DNA of 64,000 nt, taken from positions 92,404 to 156,403 of the forward strand of contig RDEW01000032.1 in assembly GCA_011109175.1 (NCBI GenBank), read 5' to 3'. The DNA comes from Dicyema japonicum (taxonomy: Eukaryota > Dicyemida > Rhombozoa > Dicyemidae). Positions within the stretch are counted from its first letter, which is position 1. Each line of letters starts with the position of its first letter. The translations under genes were made by a program, and so were the position numbers. Below are positions 23,481 through 34,989 of this stretch, one piece after another. Under the pieces are notes generated by a model. That model ran no database searches, had not been told where the DNA came from, and saw only the letters and a program-made list of their open reading frames with translations.

Positions 23481-24530
23481 GAATCAACATGCGAGTTTAA
23501 ACCGACTAAAGATAGAGTATCTCTCCAGTTTAGCTGTAGCTAATTAATAATCGGAAAATAAATCCTGGATATTTCAAAAATTTGAATTTTATAGTCTTCG
23601 CGTAATGCGTAAATGACAGGAGACATTTTTGTATCCTGGCTTCATAAATTAATGAAATAAATGATTTTTTATAAAAAAAAAATCTTAATGTTATTGGATA
23701 ACGCTGCCTGCCACAAAATATCAACGTTTAGTAATTTCGATTTTTTTATTTGTTCCTAAAATACGACGACATTTCTTCAACCATCAATATCAAAAACTTT
23801 ATGTTTGCTGGAAACATAAAGGCTTACATTTTTGATTCCAGACAATCTTCATGATTTTTATGAATTCAGAAAGAAAGTGACGTTAGGAATAAATATAAAT
23901 ATGAAAAGAAAATAACTGATCACTTTAAAAAATAATGTTAATTTTGTTTATTTATCGATCTAATATGGAAAAACTATTTTTGGGGGAACCTCTGATTTTA
24001 GGCATTACGTGCCCCAATTAGAGGTCAAAGGACTAACAGTTTTTTGTATGCAAAATGGCCCTTGACTACTGAGACTAAGGTATTATTGTTTTTTTATTGA
24101 ATACATTTGTAGCTAAGTCCGAAGGAAATAATCCGCTATGATCACCAAAAACAAGTGTCCATCTATTCATTCCATTGAAAGTGAATTTCATCTCCTTACG
24201 ATGAGTTCTGGAATCGACCTCATTCCCCAGACAACATTTTCTGGATCACTGATCTATGGTAAGAATTCTTTCTAGAAACAACATAAATTTGCCCCTGTTT
24301 ATCTTGTCGAAGGTTATCAATAGGTTTATAATAAAATATTAATGTACGCCATGAACTATCTGTACATCCAAATGACGTCTCCAGTAGATCCTCCGGTGCG
24401 ACATTCGCTGTGGTTAGGGAGAAATATTCGTCGACCTTGCTCCTAATTCTATTAAAGATCGACAGTACTTTTCGAAGTAAGAAGAATTATTGAAAAAATC
24501 CGTTTTTATAATTTTCAATTTCGTTCACCA
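23481..24530. other. Intergenic stretch without a recognisable gene
   Basis: AT-rich, short frames only. Confidence 0.4.
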
Positions 24531-24534
24531 GTGT

Positions 24535-24710
24535 AACGATTTGAATTATTTGGCTTGGTGGAGCAATGTAACAAGTGCTGGGGAAAATACCTGGAGGTCC
24601 CTAGTTCGAATCTCGATAGTGTACATTCTGGCTGAAGGTTCCACACCTCCACGATGCTTTGGCTTGACGAGTGACATCATCAGTGAACATTTCACTGCCA
24701 TATCAGATCG
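24535..24710 (+). mobile_element. Diverged tRNA-derived SINE, copy S3
   Basis: It aligns with the head of copy S2 (32178-32505): a decayed A-box (TGGAGCAATGT), a B-box (AGTTCGAATCT), then 'gaaggttccac' and 'cgatgc...gacgagtgac...cactgc'. The tail is missing. Confidence 0.6.
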
Positions 24711-25150
24711 TCTATAGAGCACTTACCAAGATTACGAATGTTTTTAGTTCTTTCGAATTTGTGAAGGTTTGTTGAACGTTCTGCTTAGCCGAACATTCTG
24801 TTCCATTTGTAGATGTGAAAACATTAAAATTTTTTCATTATGTTGAGCTCTTGTTGTAGGAAGAACTGATTCCTTCCATTATTCTGTCGTTGATACATTT
24901 TCCAGTGGTTTGATGTATCCAATCAAAGTGACTTCTAATCTGGATTCTGTTATTATGCATCGTCTACACCGATGAGAATCCATCATATTTTAGTGTGTTC
25001 TTTTTTTCCAGAGATACCCAAAGCATGTTTACAAGAAACGATCAACGTCTTTTCTTCAATCAGTGTAAGTCACGAAAGTGACCATGTACCAAAGTGGAAA
25101 ACAAACGTATAATCGTCAGATAAAATAATTTATTGATTCGAAATAATAAA
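24711..25150. other. Intergenic stretch downstream of the TRAPPC2L-like gene
   Basis: No gene seen. It includes the presumed 3' untranslated region next to 25152. Confidence 0.4.
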
Positions 25151-25151
25151 A

Positions 25152-25604
25152 TCAATTATTAACGAAAGCTTTGGCGAACTGTATGAAGAATCTAAGAATG
25201 ATAGCAAAATCATACTCTGATTCTCCAAAAGATGTAAAGAAAGGGTCCTTTTTAGCGTCCACGTAAGCCTGTTGAAGCTGTTTGAACTAAGAATAACAGT
25301 TAAATTTTACATTCTCATTTATATCATGATCCTCTTGGTGATCGATTTCTGGAATAGCGAGGACGAATTTGACGCGCGTACAAGTCACGTAGGCGTACAT
25401 TTTATAGCCCTCAAGTGTAAGCACATTGCCGAAATAATTTTCTTTATGGGTAAGTAAATAATGGTCGATCAAGTCAAGACTGCAGTGAACCAGTGAATCG
25501 ATTTTAATGCTCTGAGGATCTGTCTTGTAAATAAATAATAAATTATTCTAAAGTTTATTTTTACAAAAAACCGAATTTGAAATAACAGCAACACCTCGTT
25601 GCAT
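25152..25604 (-). CDS. TRAPPC2L: TRAPP complex subunit, TRAPPC2L-like
   Basis: Small longin-fold subunit expected in the TRAPP tethering complex at the Golgi/ER. Start ATG at 25604. Two 24-nt GT-AG introns (25548-25571 and 25287-25310) join three exons into about 135 residues, close to the family's usual 140. Landmarks in order: GVAVISNS at the start (first strand), SLVHCSLDLIDH, YKMYAYVTCTRVKFVLAI, then FKQLQQAYVDAKKDPFF near the end, matching the YKVYGYVT..KVKF and F.KLH..Y.D...NPFY blocks of TRAPPC2L rather than sedlin itself. Stop TGA at 25152-25154. The segment between SLDLIDH and YKMYAYV is somewhat shorter than in other animals. Confidence 0.75.
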
Positions 25605-25609
25605 TTTAA

Positions 25610-27322
25610 AATAATTTATTTATAAATTAAAAAAATCTTTTATTAATAAAATTATATTTTTTGAAAAAAATGTATTTTATATTTACGTATTAGTGAATTT
25701 CCTAAAACACTTGCCACTTTGTGAACCACAAAAAGAACTGCCGTATGATAATCCCTACCATATCTATACTGCTTGGCGAACTGTTAGAGATTCCTGAGCC
25801 ACCACCAGATAAATCCAATCATCATCACAAAAGTAATCAGAAGACTTGTTCGGAACGACCTATTGGACAGTCTTCCTTTCTGCTGGATGAGTAGTGACTA
25901 CTATAGACAGAGAAACTGTGAGGACCATATCACAATTACGCTTTGGACACTTCCCCCTAAAATATAAATCGGGCTCTTGGCTTCCTCCACCGAACCAGTT
26001 TTAATTGATTCTTCAAGAAGTTTTCTTCTGCCCAGGACCTCCGGTGAATATCAGATACTTGTGGAAGCTTCCGAATTTGCTACTGGACGCTTGTGGACAG
26101 CCGACCTCTTACAAGTTGGGAGTTCTGGGTCAATAACTAACTATTAGTGATATTCAACATTCTAATTTTGAATGGAACAATTCTCATTTTGAATGTGAAA
26201 TGGTATAGTGACAACGCACTTCCCTCGACGATTTGCAATTAAATACTCTCAATTAGACAACTCCTTTCTCTTCTATCATTTTTCCTCTTCGCGATGAGCG
26301 ATTCGATTCTGTTTAACAGGGTCAGTGAACTTTACTATCTCCATTAATAATACAAAATAAATAGTTAATACAGTTGCATTGCTTGATCTTATTTACCTCT
26401 GTAACCGTCATGTCATGCTTAACCGTAATGGCATGCGACATTTAACATCGAATAGTTCTTTTAATCTTAGGTGGGATTAGAACTTAAACCACTGGCGTAC
26501 CAATCGCTTTTTAGTTCCAAAAGTTTGTGTATTTGATGTCTTCTGAGTAATACGAGTTTCCTTAAGAAAAGAAAAATGGCGAGACTTTTATTTGCCATTA
26601 CAAGTGAGGTACGTCACAACTCAGCCTTCCGGTCAATTAACTGCAATACGACTTAACCCTTAGTCGTAAATAATCTGTAGAGTAACTAAGACAAATAAAT
26701 ATAAGTTAATCCTATAATACTTAAAATTATTTACTTTTTAAATTTTACGAAAAATCCAATATTTAATTAATCACATTCATGCATGTGATTGGACTTGTGG
26801 GAGACACATAACCGGACCGACTACTCTGGAGGCCTCATAAAACTAAATGCGGCAAGTGGCCCTGCAAATACAGTCAGCCGCCTAGTACGAACTTGTGTTG
26901 TCACGAAGGAGAAGCACCGGAAAGGTAGTTAGTTTGGTTTTTACCGTGGTCTTGGGTGTTAAATAAATAAATACATAAGAGCTTTCACTTTTGATTATTC
27001 TTCCCTATTTCACTAGAGGGGTCTCAATAAGTGCAGAATGGATATCTTCAACCTTTTATGCTGCTTCTGGATGGACTTCTAATTAAAAGGACACCAGAGA
27101 AACTGGATACACTTAATTAGTTGTTGATTATTAACTTTCTCCATGCATCCAGAGTTAATAATAATCTCGGTTGATTACTGTTTAAATAATTGAGTTTTTA
27201 TCGATCATTACTTACTCTACTGCTATTTTACTGTTCAACATAGCAGACTTTAGTATAAGTTTTAAATTTCTATCCAAAATCACTGTTAATGTAGTTTTAG
27301 ATACGCAAAGACATTCATGTCT
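25610..27322. other. Intergenic stretch up to the assembly gap
   Basis: AT-rich. The part 25780-26130 is GC-richer and may be old transposon sequence, but I found no motif firm enough to name. Confidence 0.4.
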
Positions 27323-27823
27323 NNNNNNNNNNNNNNNNNNNNNNNNNNNNNNNNNNNNNNNNNNNNNNNNNNNNNNNNNNNNNNNNNNNNNNNNNNNNNN
27401 NNNNNNNNNNNNNNNNNNNNNNNNNNNNNNNNNNNNNNNNNNNNNNNNNNNNNNNNNNNNNNNNNNNNNNNNNNNNNNNNNNNNNNNNNNNNNNNNNNNN
27501 NNNNNNNNNNNNNNNNNNNNNNNNNNNNNNNNNNNNNNNNNNNNNNNNNNNNNNNNNNNNNNNNNNNNNNNNNNNNNNNNNNNNNNNNNNNNNNNNNNNN
27601 NNNNNNNNNNNNNNNNNNNNNNNNNNNNNNNNNNNNNNNNNNNNNNNNNNNNNNNNNNNNNNNNNNNNNNNNNNNNNNNNNNNNNNNNNNNNNNNNNNNN
27701 NNNNNNNNNNNNNNNNNNNNNNNNNNNNNNNNNNNNNNNNNNNNNNNNNNNNNNNNNNNNNNNNNNNNNNNNNNNNNNNNNNNNNNNNNNNNNNNNNNNN
27801 NNNNNNNNNNNNNNNNNNNNNNN
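27323..27823. other. Assembly gap (run of N)
   Basis: About 500 unknown bases; the length is likely nominal. Confidence 0.99.
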
Positions 27824-28075
27824 GCAACTTTAATATACGTTTCGTTTAGAATCCAAGCAATAATCCGCTATAAGTTCTGCAATTTCTTGTTGGTTAGCAA
27901 TATGTTTTTCTTTTTCATCTCGTAAAGTCAGTTTTTCTTTGGTAGTTTTCTGATTTGTCCGACAGCTTCATAAAACTTCGCATTGTCCCGTTCCTATCCA
28001 TTTGATTGAAGGTTCAACTCATCTACGAAGAATTGGGTTTGACGATTTATATCGTCATCAGTGTTTTTCACTGTG
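27824..28075 (-). pseudogene. Fragment resembling a kinesin heavy-chain coiled coil
   Basis: The minus strand reads DDDINRQTQFFVDELNLQSN, then RDNAKFYEAVGQI, then KLTLRDEKEKHIANQQEIAE with LIADYCLDSKRN before the gap. 'D.EIN.Q.Q.V..L' is typical of the conventional kinesin stalk, but coiled coils are low in information and the frames do not join cleanly. Either a real gene running into the gap with unresolved introns, or a relic. Confidence 0.3.
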
Positions 28076-28392
28076 GAACAATATTGTCATCAATAAGTTA
28101 CTCAAAATAAAAAGTAAATAACTAGAACTCAAAAACAAAAGCTGTTTTTTATTTATCAGCTAACAGAAATGGAAATCATCGGAAAATACAAGATCTGAAC
28201 AAAGAAAGTATCGATGCTTGTGAGATAAGAATACAAATCAAGTCTAAAAAGAAATTAAAAGAACTTAGAAAATCAACTGAAAATAAGTACATGTATATGA
28301 AGATATTTTTATGATTATGTTTAAATGTCAATATATGAACATAGTTAGCAAATAAAAATAAATAAACAAGAATTTTAATAACATTAGTAACA

Positions 28393-31300
28393 TTAATTTG
28401 TGTGAATTGGTCGTCTTGTAAAATTTTGTCTTTTATTGGAAATAAAATTTTTGTAGAAAATATATTTATAAGCTTGAATAAAATAATTTGATTCAGTTAA
28501 GAGTAAATTTCCATTATCATTTTCTAAGGTAAGATCTAGGGCGTTTGTTTGTTGTGCGTTATCATTTATTGGATTTACTTTTTTAGCTAACGTTTGTTTT
28601 AAATTCATAGTATTTAAAAGGAGAATGAACAAACCTTGAAAACTAACGAAGATAATAAAAAAATATTCTAACACCGTGCTAAATCTAACAAAAAATAATA
28701 AAATCCATGGAAGTCCTAAAATATTTTATAAATTTACCTGAAAAAAAAAAAACTGAAAATAAAATTTTGTTTTTAATTGATTTTGTATTTATTGGTGTTT
28801 TAATTTTTATAAATCCACACATCAAAATAATGTATAATATAAAATTTAGAAGCAGACATATTATAATAGGACCAAGCAATCCCAAATAAAAGCCAAGTCC
28901 GGTTATCAAGCATTTCCCTTCGGAATAATAAACATTTTTATTTATCATTAAAATTAAACTGACAATAAAGAGTGGAATACCTAATTACAAATAAAACTAA
29001 TATTAAACCCCAACTAATAACAAATGCTTTGACCTTCAAATATTTGATGTTGACTCCAATTACTTTGTTAAATTTTAAATAATGTACAAATGATATTATG
29101 AACATCCACAAAAATTGAGTCAAAATTCCATAGTGGAGTAAAACTCCAACTATTACGCATTCTATAAAACTTTTCTGTGAAGAATAAATGATTCCAAAAA
29201 TAAACACCATGTTCAACATCAAAATTGATGTTTTCAAATTAAGTAAAAGAATTTGAAAAATAGAATTCTTCAAAAGTCTCAATTAAATAAATAATAGCAA
29301 CCTAAATTTGATTATAAATATAATAAATGAAAATATTATAGCGACTGTGGAGAAAGAAATTCCAATTATTGTAATCACTGTAGTTTCATCATTTTTAATT
29401 TCGGAGTTAGTTATAGGACCCTAACGTGAAAATGATAATTACAAATAGAATTGCAAAACTTGTCAAATGCAGAGATTTACAGATATAAAACAAATCAGCA
29501 ATTTCTATTCTACCCGCATTTTCCCAAAGGCCAGTTTCGTTGTTGTAAAATACACACTTTGGAGTAAACCCCTGTAATTAATATGTTTTGCTACTTTATT
29601 AGTATATTCACTATAATTTGAATGTATTGGAAATTTTAATGATAAAGATTTTATTTCAAACTGAGCGACAATCGAAACTTGAAGCGATTGTGGAGATGTT
29701 CCATTTGTAGGAGTTAATTTGCTTTCATTATGAACAACCACGCGAACTCGATTTATTTATAAAATTACTTTCGGTAGGATCTTCAGTAAGTAATTCGATT
29801 TCTCCAGTAACATTATTTTTTGAAGAAAATTTTGAATTTCTTACCACTATTTTATCGATGACTTCATATTTTAGAATACTATCTGGAGGAATGCCATTCA
29901 CTGGATCAAAAATAACTTTTCTTGCTATAGACGCAGTATCATTTGATAGTTTACTAGTAGATTCAAGTAGTTTATTAAATTTTGCAACAACTTCTTTTTT
30001 CTAAAATTTCATTTAAAATCAAATAACCTCATCGCTGTTATCCGTTTTTATCAAATTATCTTAAAATTAAAAAAAATTTTCCAACCTGCTAAATTTTTGA
30101 ATTCATACTCATATTCGGCAATTTTAACGAAGATTAGAAAGTTTGATTCATTTCCTCCATTAATCAAATTATTTAAATATTCATCCACGAAATAATCTAT
30201 CGACTCAAATAAAATATCTGTAGTATTTTCATTTGGTCTTTTGTTTCGTAAATGCTCAATTAACACTTCAAAATTTATAAACTTATTATTTTCATTTGTA
30301 CAATTAGTATCATTAGCAGAATTACCAACATAACTTAATTCAGAAGAATTTCTATTATTAAAATAATTTTCGATGATATATTGTAATTTTTTTCTTAATT
30401 CTTCTTTAAGGGTCTCGTGTACAATATTCTTTAACTGGATATCAAGAAAATTGAAGGTCATTATTTGGCAAATAGAAACCTGTGAACTCAAAAAAGGTAT
30501 TGATTTTAAATTATCATAGAAAATATCTCTATTTTTATCATTAGTCTAAAAATTATGAAAATCTGACTTTTGTTGCATACAAGTAATTTAAATTTTGCAA
30601 ATAATTTTGTTCCTGACTAAGTGAACTAAGTAATTCTCTAAGACCTATGAATAACTTATATCCATACAATAATTAATTTCTTTAGATCTACACCAGTCAA
30701 ATGCTCCATCGATATTTATGTTATTATTTGAACTACTCGCTATTTTTTTTAATTGATACTTAAATTGAGTAACTTTAACAATGATTTGAAAGTTTGATTC
30801 ACTTCCTTTATTAATCAAATTATTTAAATATTCAATGACAATTTCATATTTCGAATCAATTAACACTGAGTCAAAATAAAAAATTTCATTCGGTCTTTCT
30901 TTACGTACATAATCATTTATCTTTTTAAAATTTATAAAAATATTATTTTCTTTAATACAATTATCATCATTGTTTGAAGATGAATTATCAACAAAAATTA
31001 TTTCAGGAGAATTCCTTTTATTATTATAATAATCTTCCATGACATGTAGTAATCTGTTTTGTAAATCTTTTTTTAAGGTATCGCTTACAATCTTCTTCAA
31101 ATTATTATCAGTAAAATTGAAGGCCATTATTTGGCAAATAGAAACCTGTGAACTCAAAAATGGTATTGTTTTTAAATTATCATGGAAAGTATCTCTATTT
31201 TCATCATTAACCTAAAAATTATGAACTATGAACTTTTGTTTCATACAAGTAATTTAAATTTTGCAAATAATTTGGTTCCTGACTAAGTGAACTAAGTAAT

Positions 31301-31436
31301 TCTTTAAGACCTATGAATAACTTATACACATACAATTATTAAATTCACTTCCAATTGAGCACGATGCAAATTTCTTATCAATTATTTCATCACCATTTGA
31401 AATTTTTAAAATAAGCAACCAACAGAAAAGAATCAT
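28393..31436 (-). CDS. Adhesion G-protein-coupled receptor with two novel ectodomain modules (paralogue 2)
   Basis: Complete multi-exon receptor gene. ATG at 31436 starts a signal-like segment (MILFCWLLILKIS). Two ectodomain modules follow (main exons about 31185-30680 and 30540-30080; ICQIMAFNF, NC..ENN.FINF, ESNF), then a GAIN-like region (ASIARKVIFDPVNGIP) and a GPS at about 29560-29455 (CVFYNNETGLW ... HLTSFAIL, cleavage expected between L and T). Seven membrane segments follow: TM1 after FGPITNSE; TM2 (LLLNLKTSILML); TM3 with HYGILTQFLWMF; TM4; TM5 with GPIIICLLLN; TM6 with GLPWILLFF; TM7 with FVSFQGLFILLL. These are hallmarks of adhesion/class B2 receptors. About a dozen introns of 22-26 nt are needed, e.g. 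31311-31333. The GPS lacks two of its usual four cysteines. Stop at 28393. Ligand unknown. Confidence 0.88.
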
Positions 31437-31745
31437 TATCGTTAATAATTTATGGTTTTGTTTTTATATGTAAATGTAAATTATATGCTAATTTTCGTTT
31501 CAAGCATAATTTTAGTAGAAAATACGAATAGAAGGTCAGAGATTTCTTTGCTAAAATTGCGATCCGTGCAATCGATTGATCGGCAGTTCTTTTTTTCGCT
31601 CAGACCTCTTTCTGCTATTTCTGAATGACAATCATAATTGCTGCTATTCTTAATTTCCTCATTAGAGAAGTGATGAAATAAGCGAGAATACTAAAAAAAT
31701 AGAATAATTTATATATGTAGACTATGTTGACCTAATTTCCAATAC
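31437..31745 (-). promoter_or_regulatory. Conserved upstream region of adhesion-GPCR gene 2
   Basis: Blocks shared in order with 9942-10310, ending with 'gtagactatgttgaccta' near 31720. No TATA or initiator could be assigned with confidence. Confidence 0.6.
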
Positions 31746-31793
31746 AGAGCTTCTAACACTCTCATTAAACTCTCTTGCGTTCTCAATAATCAA

Positions 31794-32133
31794 ATTAATG
31801 AAAAGATTACAGATATTTACTTCTAGCTTTACTATACAAAAAACTCTCTAAGGAAATTATGAATTGTCTACTATGTTTGTTATTGACCCTTTAATTACTA
31901 TGTGACCTATTAATTTGCAAAAGTGACGATGATTCTGAATTTCTCAATTTATAATTTTCATTAATTAATGAAAAGATTACAGATATTTAGTTCTTGCTTT
32001 ACTATACAAAAAACTCTCTAAGGAAATTATGAATTGTCTACTATGTTTGTTATTGACCCTTTAATTACTATGTGACATATTAATTTGCAAAAATGACGAT
32101 GATACTGAATTTCTTAATTTATAATTTTCAAGA
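31794..32133. repeat. 170-nt direct tandem duplication
   Basis: Units start at 31794 and 31964 ('attaatgaaaagattacaga' begins both) and differ at only a few positions. Non-coding. Confidence 0.9.
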
Positions 32134-32177
32134 AAAAACTTCCACGTTTGTGAAATTATTCAACTCTAATCTTTCAA

Positions 32178-32505
32178 TAGCTGGGTGGCATAGTGGTTAA
32201 GTGTCGGGCTAATGTGGCTTAGGTCACGGGTTCGATTTTCGCTGATGTTCACCTGGTGGAAGGTTCCACGCATCTACGATGCGGAAAAAGCTTGATGAGT
32301 GACGCTGTCATCACTGGAGATTCACTGCGGAACTGAATAGTCAAAAGGACATTCACACAAGAAAAAGAAAAAACAAAGAAGTGAAGAGTATTCATTGGTT
32401 CTCCCTCTACGATTATATATAATAACTCTTCTTTACTTAAATAAAGTGTGTGTTCTGCACGAGCTAAACCCTAGGCAGCTTATGGCAACGCGGTAGTGCA
32501 CAATT
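32178..32505 (+). mobile_element. tRNA-derived SINE, best copy (S2)
   Basis: A-box TGGCATAGTGG at 32186-32196 and B-box GGTTCGATTTT at 32229-32239, spaced as in tRNA genes. A body with 'gaaggttccac' and 'gatgagtgacgctgtcatca' follows, then a tail 'aataaagtgtgtgttctgca' up to 'gcaacgcggtagtgca'. The tRNA cloverleaf is not preserved. Other copies: 15690-16158 (opposite strand) and 24535-24710. Confidence 0.8.
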
Positions 32506-33319
32506 ATTATTTAAATTATCTTCCACTTTTTTCCTACTCCCGTAATATTCGAATCTTATCTGTAATGGGGATTCGCACGTTTTCCTAATTTGTGGTTTGA
32601 ATTATATCTATAGATGACGCAAAGGATTTAGGGGAATCATTTTTGCAACATAGGATATCTTAAGTAATTAAGTTATTTCTTTGGTTTATATACAAATGCA
32701 ATTTATTTAAACTATGCAAGTTTATGATATTAAATCCACATAGTTACAGCCATCTCACCACATCCTCTCATAAGAATCCATAGAGAACCATGACCGCGGT
32801 TTTCTAGAGAGAACCAGTAAACCCATAGGGTGATGCGAATGCCCACGCTGAGGAACGCTGATTGTTCCTAAAGAATATTGCGCATATGCTGTTTATTAGC
32901 AGAAATTCGGGGCGGATCCGCTTTTCTAGAGTTGGGGTTTGTTGCTGCTTTTTCTATAGGGTATCCACCATGGCTTAAAGCATGTCCAGAAGTGCCTCAG
33001 TTTGTGAAAATCCCACGTCGGTTTTGTTCTACATGCTGTCTTCAGTTTTTGAGGTCCAACACATTTGAGATATTTCTGGTTCAGCAAAACATGCCACATG
33101 TCCAAAAAGGTTGATATCTATAGCAGGTCCTAGCAGATTGAGAGTATACTATCAAAGGCAATCGAGTAGTTTATCCGACAAGCGTAGTTGCTTCTGCTTT
33201 GACAGGATGGTCAGTCTGACAGTTCAGAGTTTTTTCATTTGTTCGTTCAACAAAGTGTGCGTCATCAACTTAATCATCGACCAAGTAACTAATAAAGTTT
33301 CTGGACAACTTTTTGGATA
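32506..33319. other. Intergenic or transposon-derived stretch
   Basis: No gene recognised. GC rises from about 32760, probably the decayed upstream part of the LINE fragment that follows. Confidence 0.4.
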
Positions 33320-33790
33320 AAATTTTAATTTGAGTGCAGGACAATTCACAAGGCATAAGGCGATCAACCGAAATGTCAAGCAAGCTATGGAGTCTGTGGG
33401 ATACCCCGCCATACTTGAACCTGTTGGCTTGGACAGAGGAGACGGAATCACAATATTCCAATTCGAGGAGGAGAAACTTTTGGTCAGGGATGTTACTTGT
33501 GTCGACTCCCTTTGCCCATCCAACATTGTTGGGAGCGCTGTGGATACACTGCATGCCTCGGAAAAAATATGAGGGCAAAGGAGAAATACTAAGCGCTACG
33601 CGACCGATTCGCGTTTTTCCCATTGTGGTCGAGACAACCGGAGGAATAAGTGGGAAATCGCTTCCTAAAGAAACTTGGACGCTTAGATACACTAAAAGCC
33701 ACGACGCATGTGAGACCCGGTGGCTTCCCCAGTTGATCTCTGTTGCAATCGTGAGAAGCAACGCAACGTCGATAATGTCAGCGGGAACCA
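33320..33790 (+). mobile_element. LINE C-terminal fragment, copy A3
   Basis: The plus strand reads SAGQFTRHKAINRNVKQAME, LEPVGLDRGDGITIFQFEEE and RDVTCVDS: the domain seen at 11783-13140, here missing the K-R-P part of 'DGKRPDG'. Stops follow; the remainder (VVETTGGISGK in another frame) shows a frameshift. Confidence 0.65.
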
Positions 33791-33860
33791 CACGGATAAA
33801 TTTAGTTTAAATACAAAAATGATCAAAATTTAATATCAATTTTATAATTAAAATTTAAAG

Positions 33861-34910
33861 TTAAATAAAAATCGCTTTCGAGCTTTTATTCGATTTATTT
33901 GAATATCTGCTATTTCGTCGCCCAGTAATCAAGTTGACAAACTTAATGGAAATCGTTTTTAATCTGCCAACAAATAAATTCCACATATTTCTGTTATTAA
34001 TCAACACAAGGTAGAATTTTGCAGCAAAATGGGACGAATAAACGGCATAAAAATAAATCGATTTAATATGGTGGACAAAAAGCGAATATTTTATGGCCTC
34101 AAAATTCACATTAATACTTTTAGTCTTATATTCCTTTGTAACACTAATGTCGATAACGTAGATTATTGAGTAAGACAAGGCACACGTGACAAAGAATAGC
34201 GAAGTCACACACAGGTTAATCGTCAACCGAGAGAATAGGGGATTTTCTACATCGGTTATTTTGCAGAAACGAATCAATATCATGTTCAATATTATGACAG
34301 CCAAAGGAATGACCATAACCATGATTATCTGAACTACAATGAAATAATATTTCAGAAAATTCTTGAATTTTTCGTCGATGAGGATCTTACAGGAATACAC
34401 GCCAAATATGTCTCGCTCACTCTTGTAGGAAACTCCGGAAGGGATGCTTAGCAATAAGCAAACACAAATCACGACTAGAATTGCTATCCTTGCTGTCCTC
34501 CGCGAGCAGTAAATCCTTCGTAGTAACGGCTTTCTGATCGAAATGAATCTCTCAACACTGAAACAGAGGATCAGCATAGGCGAACAGTATTGACAAAAAT
34601 TGAAGAGTAATGCATTCAGTTTGCACATGAAATCACTTGAATCTAGACGATTACTTCCCAGCACAACGACTGATCGCAATCCACAGTTCGAAATGAAAAA
34701 CAGCAACTCAACAAATCCCAACGAAAACATATACAGCCCCGAAGAAAATTTCCACAGTTCAGGATTACTCCAGGTTACAATTGAAAAAATGTTTCCAGGA
34801 ATTCCCAATAAAGACCAAAATATAAGAAAAAATTTTTCCACTTGTATCACATAAGGCGGAATAATCTGTAACCTTCTTATTTCATAAATCAAGTCTGTTA
34901 GATTAGTCAT
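33861..34910 (-). CDS. Rhodopsin-like (class A) G-protein-coupled receptor, intronless
   Basis: Single exon of 349 codons from ATG at 34910. Seven hydrophobic segments are readable. TM1 has the GN motif (GIPGNIFSIVTW). A cysteine precedes TM3 and its end reads SVERFISIRKPL, replacing DRY with ERF. A cysteine in the second outer loop (YSCKILID) can pair with the TM3 cysteine. TM5 contains IPLAVIILN. TM7 reads SHFAAKFYLVLIN, so the usual NPxxY is altered to a form with alanine for proline. A basic, serine-rich tail follows. The overall pattern fits the invertebrate peptide-receptor-like groups expanded in spiralians, but ligand and subfamily cannot be told. Lack of introns, unlike its neighbours, may point to retroposition or to normal structure for this family. 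Confidence 0.8.
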   Translation of the reverse strand: MTNLTDLIYEIRRLQIIPPYVIQVEKFFLIFWSLLGIPGNIFSIVTWSNPELWKFSSGLYMFSLGFVELLFFISNCGLRSVVVLGSNRLDSSDFMCKLNALLFNFCQYCSPMLILCFSVERFISIRKPLLRRIYCSRRTARIAILVVICVCLLLSIPSGVSYKSERDIFGVYSCKILIDEKFKNFLKYYFIVVQIIMVMVIPLAVIILNMILIRFCKITDVENPLFSRLTINLCVTSLFFVTCALSYSIIYVIDISVTKEYKTKSINVNFEAIKYSLFVHHIKSIYFYAVYSSHFAAKFYLVLINNRNMWNLFVGRLKTISIKFVNLITGRRNSRYSNKSNKSSKAIFI

Positions 34911-34989
34911 GTCGATATATAATCAAAATTTTATTGTTTTTTTTAATTTAAATTATATTTTGAAATATGTTTTATTATTATTTATTTAC

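Noticed and set aside
25780-26130. A zinc-finger (FLYWCH/MULE-like) protein on the minus strand
   Set aside because: A few cysteines and a 'THPAERKTVQ' string were suggestive, but stops are frequent and the signature is incomplete.
27315-27925. Long frames of 170-202 codons across the gap
   Set aside because: They consist of unknown residues from the N run and carry no information.
32178-32255. A functional tRNA gene
   Set aside because: A- and B-boxes are present but no cloverleaf or acceptor stem can be drawn and the tail matches other dispersed copies.
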